Below the pieces are notes generated by a model. It made no database searches. It saw nothing but the letters and a program-made list of their open reading frames with translations, and was not told where the DNA came from. This document shows positions 1-6,777 of a stretch of 6,818 bases of DNA, in pieces. The stretch comes from Spirochaetia bacterium. GTDB taxonomy: Bacteria; Spirochaetota; Spirochaetia; Treponematales; Breznakiellaceae. A program made the position numbers and the translations under genes. The stretch's first letter is position 1; every line of letters begins with the position of its first letter. The stretch is taken from assembly GCA_025997655.1 (NCBI GenBank), contig BNUW01000132.1:1-6818 (forward strand), given 5' to 3'.

Positions 1-1080
1 ATGATCCTTATCCCCCATCTTATCTGCCTGTGTCTCTTCAATCAAGCGATCAAAATCAGAGCGGTACAACCGGTCCTGCACGATACGGTATTTCTCAAAT
101 TCGCTTTCGGCGTGGGCTTTGGCAATTTCATGGGTTATCCTGCCTGCGTCCTGCAAAACTTCACGGTTTGCCGCCTGGAGAAAGATGCCTAACCGCTTTT
201 CCCAATCTTCCATTGTCATGGGGAGTTTGCGTTTTGCCATATCTTCAGCAATATCCAAATAGGCGTTCACAATCCGGGATAGTGATGCAAGTTCATCTTC
301 CGCCAGATAGTTTTTTGCAATACTGACATCGGCTTTTATAATTTTTCCGTCCGGTGCGTCCTGCCACGTTGTCAACCCCATATGCGAATTTTTGGCATTT
401 GCACGATTATAAATAAGCTCTGCGGCGGTATTACCATGAATTGCCCAATGCAGTTTGTTCTGTACCGTAGCATAGAAACGCTGTGTTGCCTTTGAGGATT
501 TATCGTAATCAAGAGCGGTTGCGTAAATATCCGTTATTTTCTGGTAGAATTTTCGTTCCGACATCCTGATTTCGCGGATTTTTTGCAGCTGTCGTTCAAA
601 GTATTCTTCTGTCAGGACCGACCCGCCGCTTTTAAGCCGATCCGAATCCATCACCCAGCCTTGAATCGTATAATCCTTGGCAATTTTGTTCACCCATTTA
701 CGAAACTGCACGGCGCGTTCGCTATTGACCTTAAAGCCTACGGCGATTGTCATTTGTAGATTGTAGTGGTCAATATCGCGTGAAATCTGCCTATTTCCTT
801 CAGTTTGAACTATTCGAATTTTTCGAATAGTTGCCCCTACCTGCAATTCACTATCATCAAATATCTTCTTGATATGATAATTGATGGTGTTGACTTCCAC
901 ATTATACAGCGTGGCAAGCATCTTTTGCGTTATCCAAATATTTTCGTCTTCATAACGCATCTCGACGCTTTCGGCATTGTCACCGGTAGCTGCAACGAAG
1001 GTCAGATATTCGGCGGCGGAACTGCGGATGCTTACGGCATTCTTTTCTGTTTTTTTAATGTTGCCGCTATTTTTCTTCAT
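1..1080 (-). CDS. rhuM: RhuM-family protein, 3' end cut by window edge
   Basis: A frame of 360 codons stays open from the ATG at 1080 to the left edge, with no stop in the window. The translation matches the RhuM family (Virulence_RhuM), whose biochemical role is not established. Visible family traits: a helix-turn-helix-like N-terminal part (about 45-75: ENIWITQKMLATLYNV, then VNTINYHIKKIF); the core block HYNLQMTIAVGFKVNSERAVQFRKW (105-129); FERQLQKIREIRMSERKFYQKI (161-182); the QNKLHWAIHGNTAAELI region (207-223); and a C-terminal helical stretch ending near SDFDRLIEET, close to where such proteins normally stop, so little is missing. A strong Shine-Dalgarno (AAAGGGGG, 1087-1094) lies 6 bases before the ATG. 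The start overlaps the end of the upstream gene by 14 bases, implying translational coupling. RhuM genes are often found inside type I restriction operons, as here. A DNA-binding or regulatory role is only an inference from the N-terminus. Confidence 0.9.
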   Translation of the reverse strand, partial: MKKNSGNIKKTEKNAVSIRSSAAEYLTFVAATGDNAESVEMRYEDENIWITQKMLATLYNVEVNTINYHIKKIFDDSELQVGATIRKIRIVQTEGNRQISRDIDHYNLQMTIAVGFKVNSERAVQFRKWVNKIAKDYTIQGWVMDSDRLKSGGSVLTEEYFERQLQKIREIRMSERKFYQKITDIYATALDYDKSSKATQRFYATVQNKLHWAIHGNTAAELIYNRANAKNSHMGLTTWQDAPDGKIIKADVSIAKNYLAEDELASLSRIVNAYLDIAEDMAKRKLPMTMEDWEKRLGIFLQAANREVLQDAGRITHEIAKAHAESEFEKYRIVQDRLYRSDFDRLIEETQADKMGDKDH

Positions 1081-2476
1081 ACTTTGCCCCCTTTGCTACA
1101 TACTTCTGTATACGGCTATTCGGTTTATCGGGGATAGTACGAACCAATAGACCTGACTCTAACAGGGGGGGTAAAATCGCCGTAAGGAAATGCCGCTTGT
1201 TTTTCAATCCCAACTGTTCCTGAATCTCTTCTCTGGACTTTGGCGTTGCGCAAAATGCAAGTATTGCCCGCTTTTGGTCCTCATCGACTGGTGTGGTGAC
1301 TGGTGTGGTGACTGGTGTGGTGACTGGTGTGGTGACTGGTGTGGTACTTTCAGGGAACCGGTAAAATATTGCGTGGACAAAGGTTGAAAACCCATACTTT
1401 AACGGCGGCAAACCCGCCTCAGCAAGCATCTTTTGCATCCGCAAAATGCCGGTCCCCATTTTTTCGATATATTCGAGACGCTGCATTAAGTTGGCAATAT
1501 TCGGATTCCGCAAAACGCTCTCCTTGCCAAAATTCTCAATTTTTAATCCCTTTGGCAGGCCGCCCGGGCTAACGATTTCCACCCGGTCATCAAATATTTC
1601 CACCATCACATTGGCGCCTTTTTCAAAATAATCGCGATGAATCACCGCATTGATTACTGCTTCGCGCAGCGCTTCGTAAGGAATTTCCGGTATTTCTATA
1701 CGTGCCGGAGATCCGTCAAACTCATAGCGCAAATTAAGGTGCCGTTTCAGAAAAATCATCGCCTGATCAATGTTGTCCACAATATCGGCATTAAAATCTT
1801 TACGGTCAAGAATCGTAACTTTATCCCGGCCTTTGAACAGCGCGCAGGTTACCGTGGTATGAAAAAAATGATGGTCGAGGTTTTTTGCAAAAAACAACAC
1901 GGCGGTATTGTAATAATAGCACTGGTCAAATTGCATTTCCGCCGCATGCAGATTTTTGAGTATTTCGTTGGTTGCCAACACGGACGAAATACCGGCAATT
2001 TTCAGGAAACGGTTAAATTTTCCATCATCAAAATCTTGTGATTGAAAGGAACGGTTTACCATTTCATCAAAGCGGACTTTCCCTTCGGACTTTACAAATT
2101 CTACAATTTCATCACGCTTCATTTTTTGGGAGTTTGGACCAACCCGGTTATAAAATCCTGAAGTACAGCGATACGGTTTATCCGTTCCTTCACGGACCTC
2201 AATGATGAGTATGTTTTTATATTTTTTGGAAATGATTTTGACCGGCGGGTCGCAATTTTGCGCAATGTCCTGAACTTGTGACAATAGCTTATTATCTGCT
2301 TCAATGCCGGTAACGATGTTTTTGTCGCTTATGCCAAGGTAAATAAACCCGCCTGAACTATTGGCAAAGGCAACCATTTCCTTGTCAAGGTTAGAGCATT
2401 GTTCTTTGAATTCTATGCGGTAACCTTCCCCTTGTTCAAGTATATACTTCAATTCCTGTTCGTTCTTTATCATCAT
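1067..2476 (-). CDS. AlbA_2 / Schlafen-like putative DNA-binding protein with RecG-like GHKL segment and winged helix
   Basis: 469 residues. Domain order: (1) an AlbA_2 (Schlafen AlbA_2, AAA_4) domain at about 14-130, with E17-x4-E22-F-K and the block MVAFANSSGGFIYLGISD; (2) a RecG-like C-terminal segment (HATPase_c_4) at about 265-360, with EALREAVINAVIHRDY, DRVEIVSPGGLPKGL and EKMGTGILRM; (3) a linker of five TTPV units (377-396); (4) a winged-helix-like tail at about 400-460 (SREEIQEQLGLKNKRHF, then LLESGLLVRTIPDKPNS). The family is usually annotated as a transcriptional regulator or 'ATP-dependent DNA helicase RecG', but helicase motifs are absent here and it is not RecG. Its place between hsdR and rhuM, with overlaps on both sides, makes it part of the restriction operon. 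The ATG at 2476 overlaps the hsdR stop (ATGA). A second ATG follows at once (2473) and has better spacing from AGGGCGG, so the true start could be either. Regulatory or effector function is unproven. Confidence 0.92.
   Translation of the reverse strand: MMIKNEQELKYILEQGEGYRIEFKEQCSNLDKEMVAFANSSGGFIYLGISDKNIVTGIEADNKLLSQVQDIAQNCDPPVKIISKKYKNILIIEVREGTDKPYRCTSGFYNRVGPNSQKMKRDEIVEFVKSEGKVRFDEMVNRSFQSQDFDDGKFNRFLKIAGISSVLATNEILKNLHAAEMQFDQCYYYNTAVLFFAKNLDHHFFHTTVTCALFKGRDKVTILDRKDFNADIVDNIDQAMIFLKRHLNLRYEFDGSPARIEIPEIPYEALREAVINAVIHRDYFEKGANVMVEIFDDRVEIVSPGGLPKGLKIENFGKESVLRNPNIANLMQRLEYIEKMGTGILRMQKMLAEAGLPPLKYGFSTFVHAIFYRFPESTTPVTTPVTTPVTTPVTTPVDEDQKRAILAFCATPKSREEIQEQLGLKNKRHFLTAILPPLLESGLLVRTIPDKPNSRIQKYVAKGAKYEEK
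1087..1094 (-). promoter_or_regulatory. Ribosome binding site of rhuM
   Basis: AAAGGGGG on the minus strand ends 6 bases before the rhuM ATG (1080). It lies inside the last codons of the upstream gene, so rhuM can be translated by coupled or re-initiating ribosomes. It decides the rhuM start in favour of 1080. Confidence 0.75.
1286..1345 (-). repeat. Five perfect 12-bp tandem repeats inside the AlbA_2 gene
   Basis: The unit GACTGGTGTGGT (plus strand) occurs five times without a mismatch. On the coding strand each unit reads ACC ACA CCA GTC, giving TTPV, so residues 377-396 are (TTPV)5. The repeat joins the RecG-like segment to the winged helix as a flexible Pro/Thr linker. Since the unit is a multiple of three, gain or loss of copies changes linker length without a frameshift. 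Related proteins of this family often carry TPEV- or TPV-type linkers at the same place. Confidence 0.95.
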
Positions 2477-4878
2477 GCCGCCCTATACAGTTCTGTTTCC
2501 AGCTCCCGAATCGCCTTGAGGTACTTTTCCTTACTGCCAAAAGCGCCGATGATCTCCGCTGGAGTTCCGTAGTCATTCAAGGGCGGGGCTTTTAGTATGG
2601 ACAGTTCTTCAATATTTTCAATGCCTTCATTGGCATATTTATCAAGGAGCGCCAGTAATACCGCCTGGGCCTTTTCTCCATATTTTGAAAAATAATTCCG
2701 TTTTTTTACGGTGTTTGCCCGTTCCCGACGGCTTAGGGCGGGTTTGTCCCAAGCCACATGGCAGATAAGATCGAAAACATCCAGGTCTTTTTTAACTTCT
2801 TCCATTAGATTTTCGAGGATTACACCGTGTTTTTCTAATTCATCAATAATAGTTTTCTTCTTTTCGGTGTGGTTCCATTTAGTGAGGAAATCTTCAAGGC
2901 TTCGAAATTCCCGGAGTAGTCCTTTCTTTGTGTAGTCTTTCAGACTTTCGATAATTAGTTTTCCGTTTGCATCCAGATGCTGTATACGTTCATGCAGAAT
3001 AGAGACATCTATCCCAGCTACGTAAACTTTGCCCTTGTGTCCGCCTTTGGTTTCTCCGCCGTCAATAATGGCAGGTATATTAAATGTTCCCGGTTTTGTA
3101 TCCTCACCGAAATCAACTTTTTCCCCTGTTTCCGGGTCTATAACGGGATCATGCTCTTCGGGGTTTATGTCATCCGGGGTTAAGTCATCATCACTGTCTA
3201 CTTCCTTGATCTGCACCGGATCGCCGTCAAAATCAGGGTCTGCAAAAAGGTCGGTAACATTACGGAAGTCCATGATGGTAAAATAGTGCTTGCCGTATTC
3301 TTCATTAATGCGGGTTCCACGGCCAATAATTTGTTTGAACTCGGTCATGGAAGCGATGTTTGATTCAAGGACAATCAGCTTACAGGTCTGGGCATCCACG
3401 CCGGTGGTCATCAATTTTGAAGTGGTGGCAATAACCGGATAGGTTTCTTCGGGGTTGATAAAATTATCCAATTCACGTTTGCCAATTGCATCATCACCGG
3501 TGATACGCATGATATATTTATGGGATTTCAAAACCTTTGATGGGTTCTCGTTGGCTAAGGCTTGGCGCATCCGTTCGGCGTGTTCAATGTCGACACAAAA
3601 GATGATTGTTTTATCATATGGATTTGTCTTTTGCAAATATTCCGTAACTTTACGGGCTACAATTTTTGTACGTTCGTCGATTACAAGGTTCCGGTCATAA
3701 TCTTTAGTGTTGTAGATGCGGTCTTCAACCGGGTCTCCGGCGCTGTCCCGAACCGCCATGTCCGGCCGCCAGCCTTCAAGGTCAATGTTGATACCTATCC
3801 GCAAAACTTTGTAAGGCGCGAGAAATCCATCTTCAATGCCCTGCTTGAGGGAGTATGTATAAAGGGGATCACCAAAATACTCTATGTTAGAGATGGCGCC
3901 GGTTTCCTTCGGGGTGGCGGTTAGGCCGATATGGGTTGCTTTGGAAAAGTATTCCAGAATACTTCGCCATGCACTGTCCTCGGCAGCGCTGCCCCGATGA
4001 CATTCGTCAATGACGATGAGGTCAAAAAAATCGGGACTGAATTGCTTATAAGCATCAGAATCTTCATCATAATTGGTCAGCCCCTGATAGAGGGCCAGGT
4101 ATATTTCAAAAGCCTTGTCGATTACCTTTTTTCGGACAACCGTCATTTTATCTTTGAAGTGTTTAAAGTCACCCCGCTTAGTTTGGTCTATCAAGGCGTT
4201 ACGGTCAGCTAAAAAAAGGATTCGCTTTTTTGTTCCGCTTTTCCAAAGCCGGTAAATAATTTGAAAGGCGGTATAGGTCTTGCCGGTTCCGGTTGCCATA
4301 ACCAGTAAAATGCGGTTTTGCCCTTTGGCTATGGCTTCTACCGTTCGATTAATTGCTATCTGTTGATAATAGCGAGGGGTTCTGCCGGAGCCGTCAAAGA
4401 AATAATCATGGGAGGAAATGGCATCCTGTGCCGGGGTTTCTATGCCCTTATAGGTTTTGTATTTTGCCCATAACTCAGCGGGTGTGGGAAAACGCTCCAG
4501 TCCAAGGTTCCGTTCTATTTTTCCCGGCGCTCCGGTGCGGTCATGTTCCAGGAATCCATCTCCATTGGAGCTGTACACAACGGGTATATCCAGGATTTGG
4601 GCGTAGTCCAGCGCCTGTTGCATTCCTGCGCCTATGGAATGGGTGTTGTCTTTCGCTTCAATAATTGCCACCGGAATATTGGGCTTATAGTATAAAATAA
4701 TGTCCGCCCGCTTTCGCTCGCCACGGGCTGTTTTATTCCCTCTTACAAGTATCCGGCCATCGGTAAAAAAAACTTCTTCCCGTATCTGGGTCTCAATATC
4801 CCAGCCCGCTTTGACGATATGCGGTAGAATACACTTGGTTATGATATCCCGTTCTGACAAGTCCTTTTTGTCTGTCAC
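2473..4878 (-). CDS. hsdR: Type I restriction enzyme subunit R (EcoAI/EcoEI-like), nuclease and DNA translocase
   Basis: 801 residues, about the usual size for R subunits of the EcoAI/EcoEI (type IB) family. This subunit cuts DNA after ATP-driven translocation when bound to an M2S methylase core. Visible parts: an N-terminal PD-(D/E)xK-type nuclease with D59 and E74-A-K76 (RADIILYY...AIIEAK), followed by the conserved GMQQALDYA; Q172 in the PRYYQQIAI motif; Walker A MATGTGKT (194-201); a DECH box (291-294); TAT (320-322); the helicase C-lobe with MTTGVDAQ (490-497) and QIIGRGTR (516-523); an acidic hinge at 559-595 rich in D and E; then an EcoEI-type C-terminal region thought to contact the methylase. 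All key residues are present, so it looks intact. It starts with GTG, directly after an in-frame TAG, with AAAGGG (4889-4894) 10 bases upstream. It ends in an ATGA overlap with the next gene. No hsdM or hsdS is in view, so full restriction activity depends on genes outside the window. Confidence 0.95.
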   Translation of the reverse strand: MTDKKDLSERDIITKCILPHIVKAGWDIETQIREEVFFTDGRILVRGNKTARGERKRADIILYYKPNIPVAIIEAKDNTHSIGAGMQQALDYAQILDIPVVYSSNGDGFLEHDRTGAPGKIERNLGLERFPTPAELWAKYKTYKGIETPAQDAISSHDYFFDGSGRTPRYYQQIAINRTVEAIAKGQNRILLVMATGTGKTYTAFQIIYRLWKSGTKKRILFLADRNALIDQTKRGDFKHFKDKMTVVRKKVIDKAFEIYLALYQGLTNYDEDSDAYKQFSPDFFDLIVIDECHRGSAAEDSAWRSILEYFSKATHIGLTATPKETGAISNIEYFGDPLYTYSLKQGIEDGFLAPYKVLRIGINIDLEGWRPDMAVRDSAGDPVEDRIYNTKDYDRNLVIDERTKIVARKVTEYLQKTNPYDKTIIFCVDIEHAERMRQALANENPSKVLKSHKYIMRITGDDAIGKRELDNFINPEETYPVIATTSKLMTTGVDAQTCKLIVLESNIASMTEFKQIIGRGTRINEEYGKHYFTIMDFRNVTDLFADPDFDGDPVQIKEVDSDDDLTPDDINPEEHDPVIDPETGEKVDFGEDTKPGTFNIPAIIDGGETKGGHKGKVYVAGIDVSILHERIQHLDANGKLIIESLKDYTKKGLLREFRSLEDFLTKWNHTEKKKTIIDELEKHGVILENLMEEVKKDLDVFDLICHVAWDKPALSRRERANTVKKRNYFSKYGEKAQAVLLALLDKYANEGIENIEELSILKAPPLNDYGTPAEIIGAFGSKEKYLKAIRELETELYRAA

Positions 4879-5187
4879 CTATTTACGGCCCTTTGGGTAA
4901 TGATACCACTGAAATCGGTGCGTGAACAAGGCTAGGAACAAGCAAATATGGGGGTGGTAATCAGGATAATACATAGGGGTTTATAAGTCTTTGCTGTGTA
5001 AGGAATTACGGAATCAAGTGAAATCCAAGATGATTTTTTTAATTCATTACGCTGTAAGTAATTACGTGTTTTCAGGCATTTATCCTGAGGGGCCGAGGGG
5101 AATTAAAATTGGGTTGAAGCGCCGGATTTCCGGTAGTTTCAGATTTTTCAATGCCGTAAGTCCTTATAGAATAAAGACTTACGGCAT
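4879..5187. other. Gene-free region between hsdR and the tRNA gene
   Basis: No convincing coding sequence on either strand: the one longer plus-strand frame runs straight through the tRNA. It should carry the promoter of the hsd operon, but no textbook -35/-10 pair is clear. The best -10-like words on the minus strand are TTATAA (4981-4986) and TATTAT (4966-4971), both without a good -35. It contains two operator-like dyads and, at its right end, a strong inverted repeat, both listed separately. It is clearly more AT-rich than icd. Confidence 0.6.
4998..5065. promoter_or_regulatory. Pair of operator-like dyads GTAA-N4-TTAC upstream of hsdR
   Basis: GTAAGGAATTAC (4998-5009) and GTAAGTAATTAC (5054-5065) are 12-bp words with perfect 4-bp half sites. 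They differ at one base and lie 56 bp apart centre to centre. The resemblance extends outwards: both are preceded by GCTGT (overlapping the second copy) and followed by G. The proximal copy lies just upstream of the TTATAA word at 4981-4986, over the position a -35 would take. This arrangement fits a repressor or activator binding twice upstream of the hsd operon. Which protein would bind is unknown; the winged-helix protein and RhuM of the same operon are candidates. Confidence 0.35.

Positions 5188-5190
<3 letters not shown>
5148..5190. repeat. 15-bp perfect inverted repeat at the 3' end of the tRNA gene
   Basis: Arms 5148-5162 (TCAATGCCGTAAGTC) and 5176-5190 match perfectly. After one mismatch, four more pairs close on a 3-base loop. 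The right arm covers the discriminator base and the last two acceptor-stem positions of the tRNA. In the tRNA transcript the hairpin is followed by GAAAAATCTG, not a U-run, and the other strand has none after it either. It is therefore not a standard intrinsic terminator, though it could still stop or help process the tRNA precursor. Confidence 0.8.
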
Positions 5191-5261
<71 letters not shown>

Positions 5262-5286
5262 GGATTCCAGAATAAATGACAATACC

Positions 5287-5315
5287 AAGCTATCCGATTC
5301 GCCCAAAAATGTCAA
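5287..5315 (-). promoter_or_regulatory. Likely sigma70-type promoter of tRNA-Arg
   Basis: A perfect -35 TTGACA (5310-5315) is followed after 17 bases by TAGCTT (5287-5292), a weak -10 with the conserved first A and final T. Start would fall near 5280, about 19 bases before the mature tRNA. The -35 lies 14 bases beyond the icd stop codon, so the tRNA probably has its own transcription rather than relying only on icd readthrough. Confidence 0.55.
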
Positions 5316-5328
5316 GGCCTTAAACAGC

Positions 5329-6519
5329 CTAAAGCCGCTTAGCCACCGCGTCTATAAACTCCCAGGAATCCAGTACCTTCGCCGGGGCCGGAACTGCCAG
5401 AGCGGCCAGGTCGGCGGTCATGTCCCCGGCCAGAATGGCGGCGATGGCGGCCTGTTCCAGCCGTTTGGCAAAGTCCCCCAGTGCCGGGGTGTCGTCCAGT
5501 TCCGCCCGTTTTGCCAGGGCGCCGGTCCAGGCAAAGATCAGGGCCACCGGGTTGGTACTGGTCTTTTCCCCCTTCTGCCAGCGGTAGTAATGCCGCTGTA
5601 CCGTCCCGTGGGCCGCCTCGTATTCCACCGCCCCGGATGGGGATTTAAGGACGCTGGTCATCATGGCGAGGCTGCCCGCCGCGCCGGCAACCATATCGCT
5701 CATCACATCCCCATCGTAGTTTTTGCAGGCCCAGAGGAAGCCCCCCTCGCCCTTGACTACCCGGGCTACCGCATCGTCGATGAGGGTGTAGAAGTAGGTG
5801 ATTCCGGCTGTGGCGCATTTGTCCTTAAACTCAGTTTCGTATATTTGATTGAACAGTTCCTTGAAACGGCCGTCGTAGACTTTGGAAATAGTATCCTTGG
5901 CGGAAAACCAGAGGGGGAGCTTTTCATCAATGGCGTAGAGAAAACAGGCGCGGGCAAAACTTTTGATTGATTCATCCAGGTTGTGCATCCCCAGGACTAC
6001 GCCTGCGCCCTTCATCTCCGCTACCACCGTCCGCTTTTCAGAACCGTCGGCGCCTCTATACACCAGTTCTACGGTGCCGGGGCCGGGGATCAGCATTTCT
6101 GCGCTTTTGTAAATATCGCCGTAGGCATGGCGGGCAATGACGATGGGCTTCTTCCAGGTGGAAACGCTGGGCCTGATACAGGATACCCCGATGGGCTTGC
6201 GGAACACCGTACCGTCCAGGATAGACCGGATGGTGGCGTTGGGGCTGGGGTGCAGAGCTTTAAGTCCATACTCGTTTTTACGGGCCGCATTGGCGGTGAT
6301 GGTGGCGCATTTGACCCCCACACCCAAACGGAGAATGGCCTGGGCGGATTCTGCGGTAACGGCGTCACCGGTGGCGTCCCGGTTTGAGAGGCCCAGGTCG
6401 TAGTATTCGGTTTTGAGATCCACATGGGGCAGGATCAGTTTTTCCTTAACCAGTGCCCAAAGAACCCGGGTCATCTCGTCCCCGTCGATTTCGGCGATTG
6501 GGTTTTTCATTGCGATCAT
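5329..6519 (-). CDS. icd: NADP-dependent isocitrate dehydrogenase, eukaryote-like dimeric type
   Basis: 396 residues. It oxidises and decarboxylates isocitrate to 2-oxoglutarate with reduction of NADP+, in the cytoplasm, at the entry to glutamate synthesis and the TCA cycle. The sequence aligns along its whole length with human IDH1 rather than with the E. coli type. Isocitrate-binding residues are visible in SPNATIR (S92, N94, R98), R107 and R130 of ARHAYGD (human R132), with Y137 and K208 as catalytic residues. Metal ligands are D248/D249, D271 and D275 (LIDD, YDGDVMSD). NADP binding is seen in HGTVQRH (304-310, human R314/H315 kept) and TSTNP (320-324). The stretch CIRPSVSTW replaces the NIPRLVSGW of human IDH1, a clade difference outside the key residues. 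The ATG at 6519 is chosen because GGAGGA (6524-6529) lies just before it; a second ATG at 6510 is less well placed. The gene is strikingly GC-rich compared with the hsd operon. Confidence 0.97.
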   Translation of the reverse strand: MIAMKNPIAEIDGDEMTRVLWALVKEKLILPHVDLKTEYYDLGLSNRDATGDAVTAESAQAILRLGVGVKCATITANAARKNEYGLKALHPSPNATIRSILDGTVFRKPIGVSCIRPSVSTWKKPIVIARHAYGDIYKSAEMLIPGPGTVELVYRGADGSEKRTVVAEMKGAGVVLGMHNLDESIKSFARACFLYAIDEKLPLWFSAKDTISKVYDGRFKELFNQIYETEFKDKCATAGITYFYTLIDDAVARVVKGEGGFLWACKNYDGDVMSDMVAGAAGSLAMMTSVLKSPSGAVEYEAAHGTVQRHYYRWQKGEKTSTNPVALIFAWTGALAKRAELDDTPALGDFAKRLEQAAIAAILAGDMTADLAALAVPAPAKVLDSWEFIDAVAKRL

Positions 6520-6523
6520 GCGT

Positions 6524-6529
6524 TCCTCC
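6524..6529 (-). promoter_or_regulatory. Ribosome binding site of icd
   Basis: GGAGGA on the minus strand, 4 bases before the ATG at 6519. It favours this start over the in-frame ATG at 6510. Confidence 0.85.
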
Positions 6530-6538
6530 GGCGGGGTT

Positions 6539-6567
6539 AGTATAGCAACTGGCAGGGAAATCGTAAA
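6539..6567 (-). promoter_or_regulatory. Likely icd promoter with extended -10
   Basis: On the minus strand TTTACG (6562-6567) and TATACT (6539-6544) are separated by 17 bases. The -10 is preceded by TGC, giving an extended -10. Start would fall near 6532, leaving a leader of about a dozen bases that is almost entirely the Shine-Dalgarno region, so there is little room for leader-based control. Confidence 0.65.
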
Positions 6568-6600
6568 CCTGTCACTACGACAAACGCATGAAAAAAATTA

Positions 6601-6630
6601 TTGACGGATTTTCACTGATTAAGATAGAAT
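6601..6630 (+). promoter_or_regulatory. Possible plus-strand promoter leading into the inverted repeat
   Basis: TTGACG (6601-6606) and TAGAAT (6625-6630) each match the sigma70 consensus in five of six positions, with an 18-base spacer. Transcription would start near 6637, right at the left arm of the large inverted repeat. No open frame follows. The match may be chance in an AT-rich gap. Confidence 0.3.
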
Positions 6631-6639
6631 TTCTAAGGA

Positions 6640-6724
6640 TTAACCACAGACCTCACTGACGCCACGGACTCCTGCTTTCTTATCCTTTCCTTTGTCCGTG
6701 AGGGTCTGTGTGGTCCGTGGTTAA
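6640..6724. repeat. Long imperfect inverted repeat in the icd / zinc-ribbon gap
   Basis: The outer arms TTAACCAC (6640-6647) and GTGGTTAA (6717-6724) are perfect. Inner arms CACGGAC (6663-6669) and GTCCGTG (6694-6700) are also perfect, with a partly paired middle and a 24-base pyrimidine-rich loop. Further out, AGAATTT (6626-6632) matches AAATTCT (6723-6729). The right arm is followed by a T-run (6732-6737), so on the plus strand it could act as a terminator. The wording, made of repeated CCACGGAC/CACAGAC blocks, is like dispersed intergenic repeats seen in several bacterial genomes, which suggests a mobile or repetitive family. Confidence 0.7.
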
Positions 6725-6742
6725 ATTCTTATTTTTTACCGG

Positions 6743-6771
6743 TTGCCAGAATTTATGCGCTGGATTATGAT
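6743..6771 (+). promoter_or_regulatory. Strong promoter of the zinc-ribbon gene
   Basis: TTGCCA (6743-6748), a 17-base spacer, and TATGAT (6766-6771), each close to consensus at ideal spacing. The expected start, about 7 bases beyond the -10, falls at or next to 6778, which is the A of the ATG. This implies a leaderless transcript. Confidence 0.65.
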
Positions 6772-6777
6772 AAAGGC

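Noticed and set aside
1286..1345. Tandem array considered as a CRISPR or phase-variation tract
   Set aside because: Units are 12 bp, directly adjacent with no spacers, so not CRISPR. A unit of 12 cannot switch the frame on and off.
1190..1387. Plus-strand frame with repeated DWCG units, resembling a cysteine-rich repeat peptide
   Set aside because: It is the complement of the (TTPV)5 codons of a well-supported gene and has no ribosome site of its own.
1067..2476. Annotation of the AlbA_2 gene as RecG helicase
   Set aside because: No Walker A or DEAD/DEAH helicase motifs are present. The likeness to 'RecG-like' entries is confined to the GHKL-type segment.
5072..5090. Small inverted repeat TCAGG-N7-CCTGA as a terminator
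   Set aside because: A five-pair stem without a U-run on either strand, expected by chance.
5305..5331. Terminator after icd (AGGC...GCCT followed by ATTTTT)
   Set aside because: The stem has only four pairs and the T-run is separated from it and overlaps the tRNA promoter, so it is not convincing.
5590..6403. Several long antisense frames across icd
   Set aside because: GC-rich coding sequence commonly leaves open frames on the other strand. The icd reading is unambiguous.
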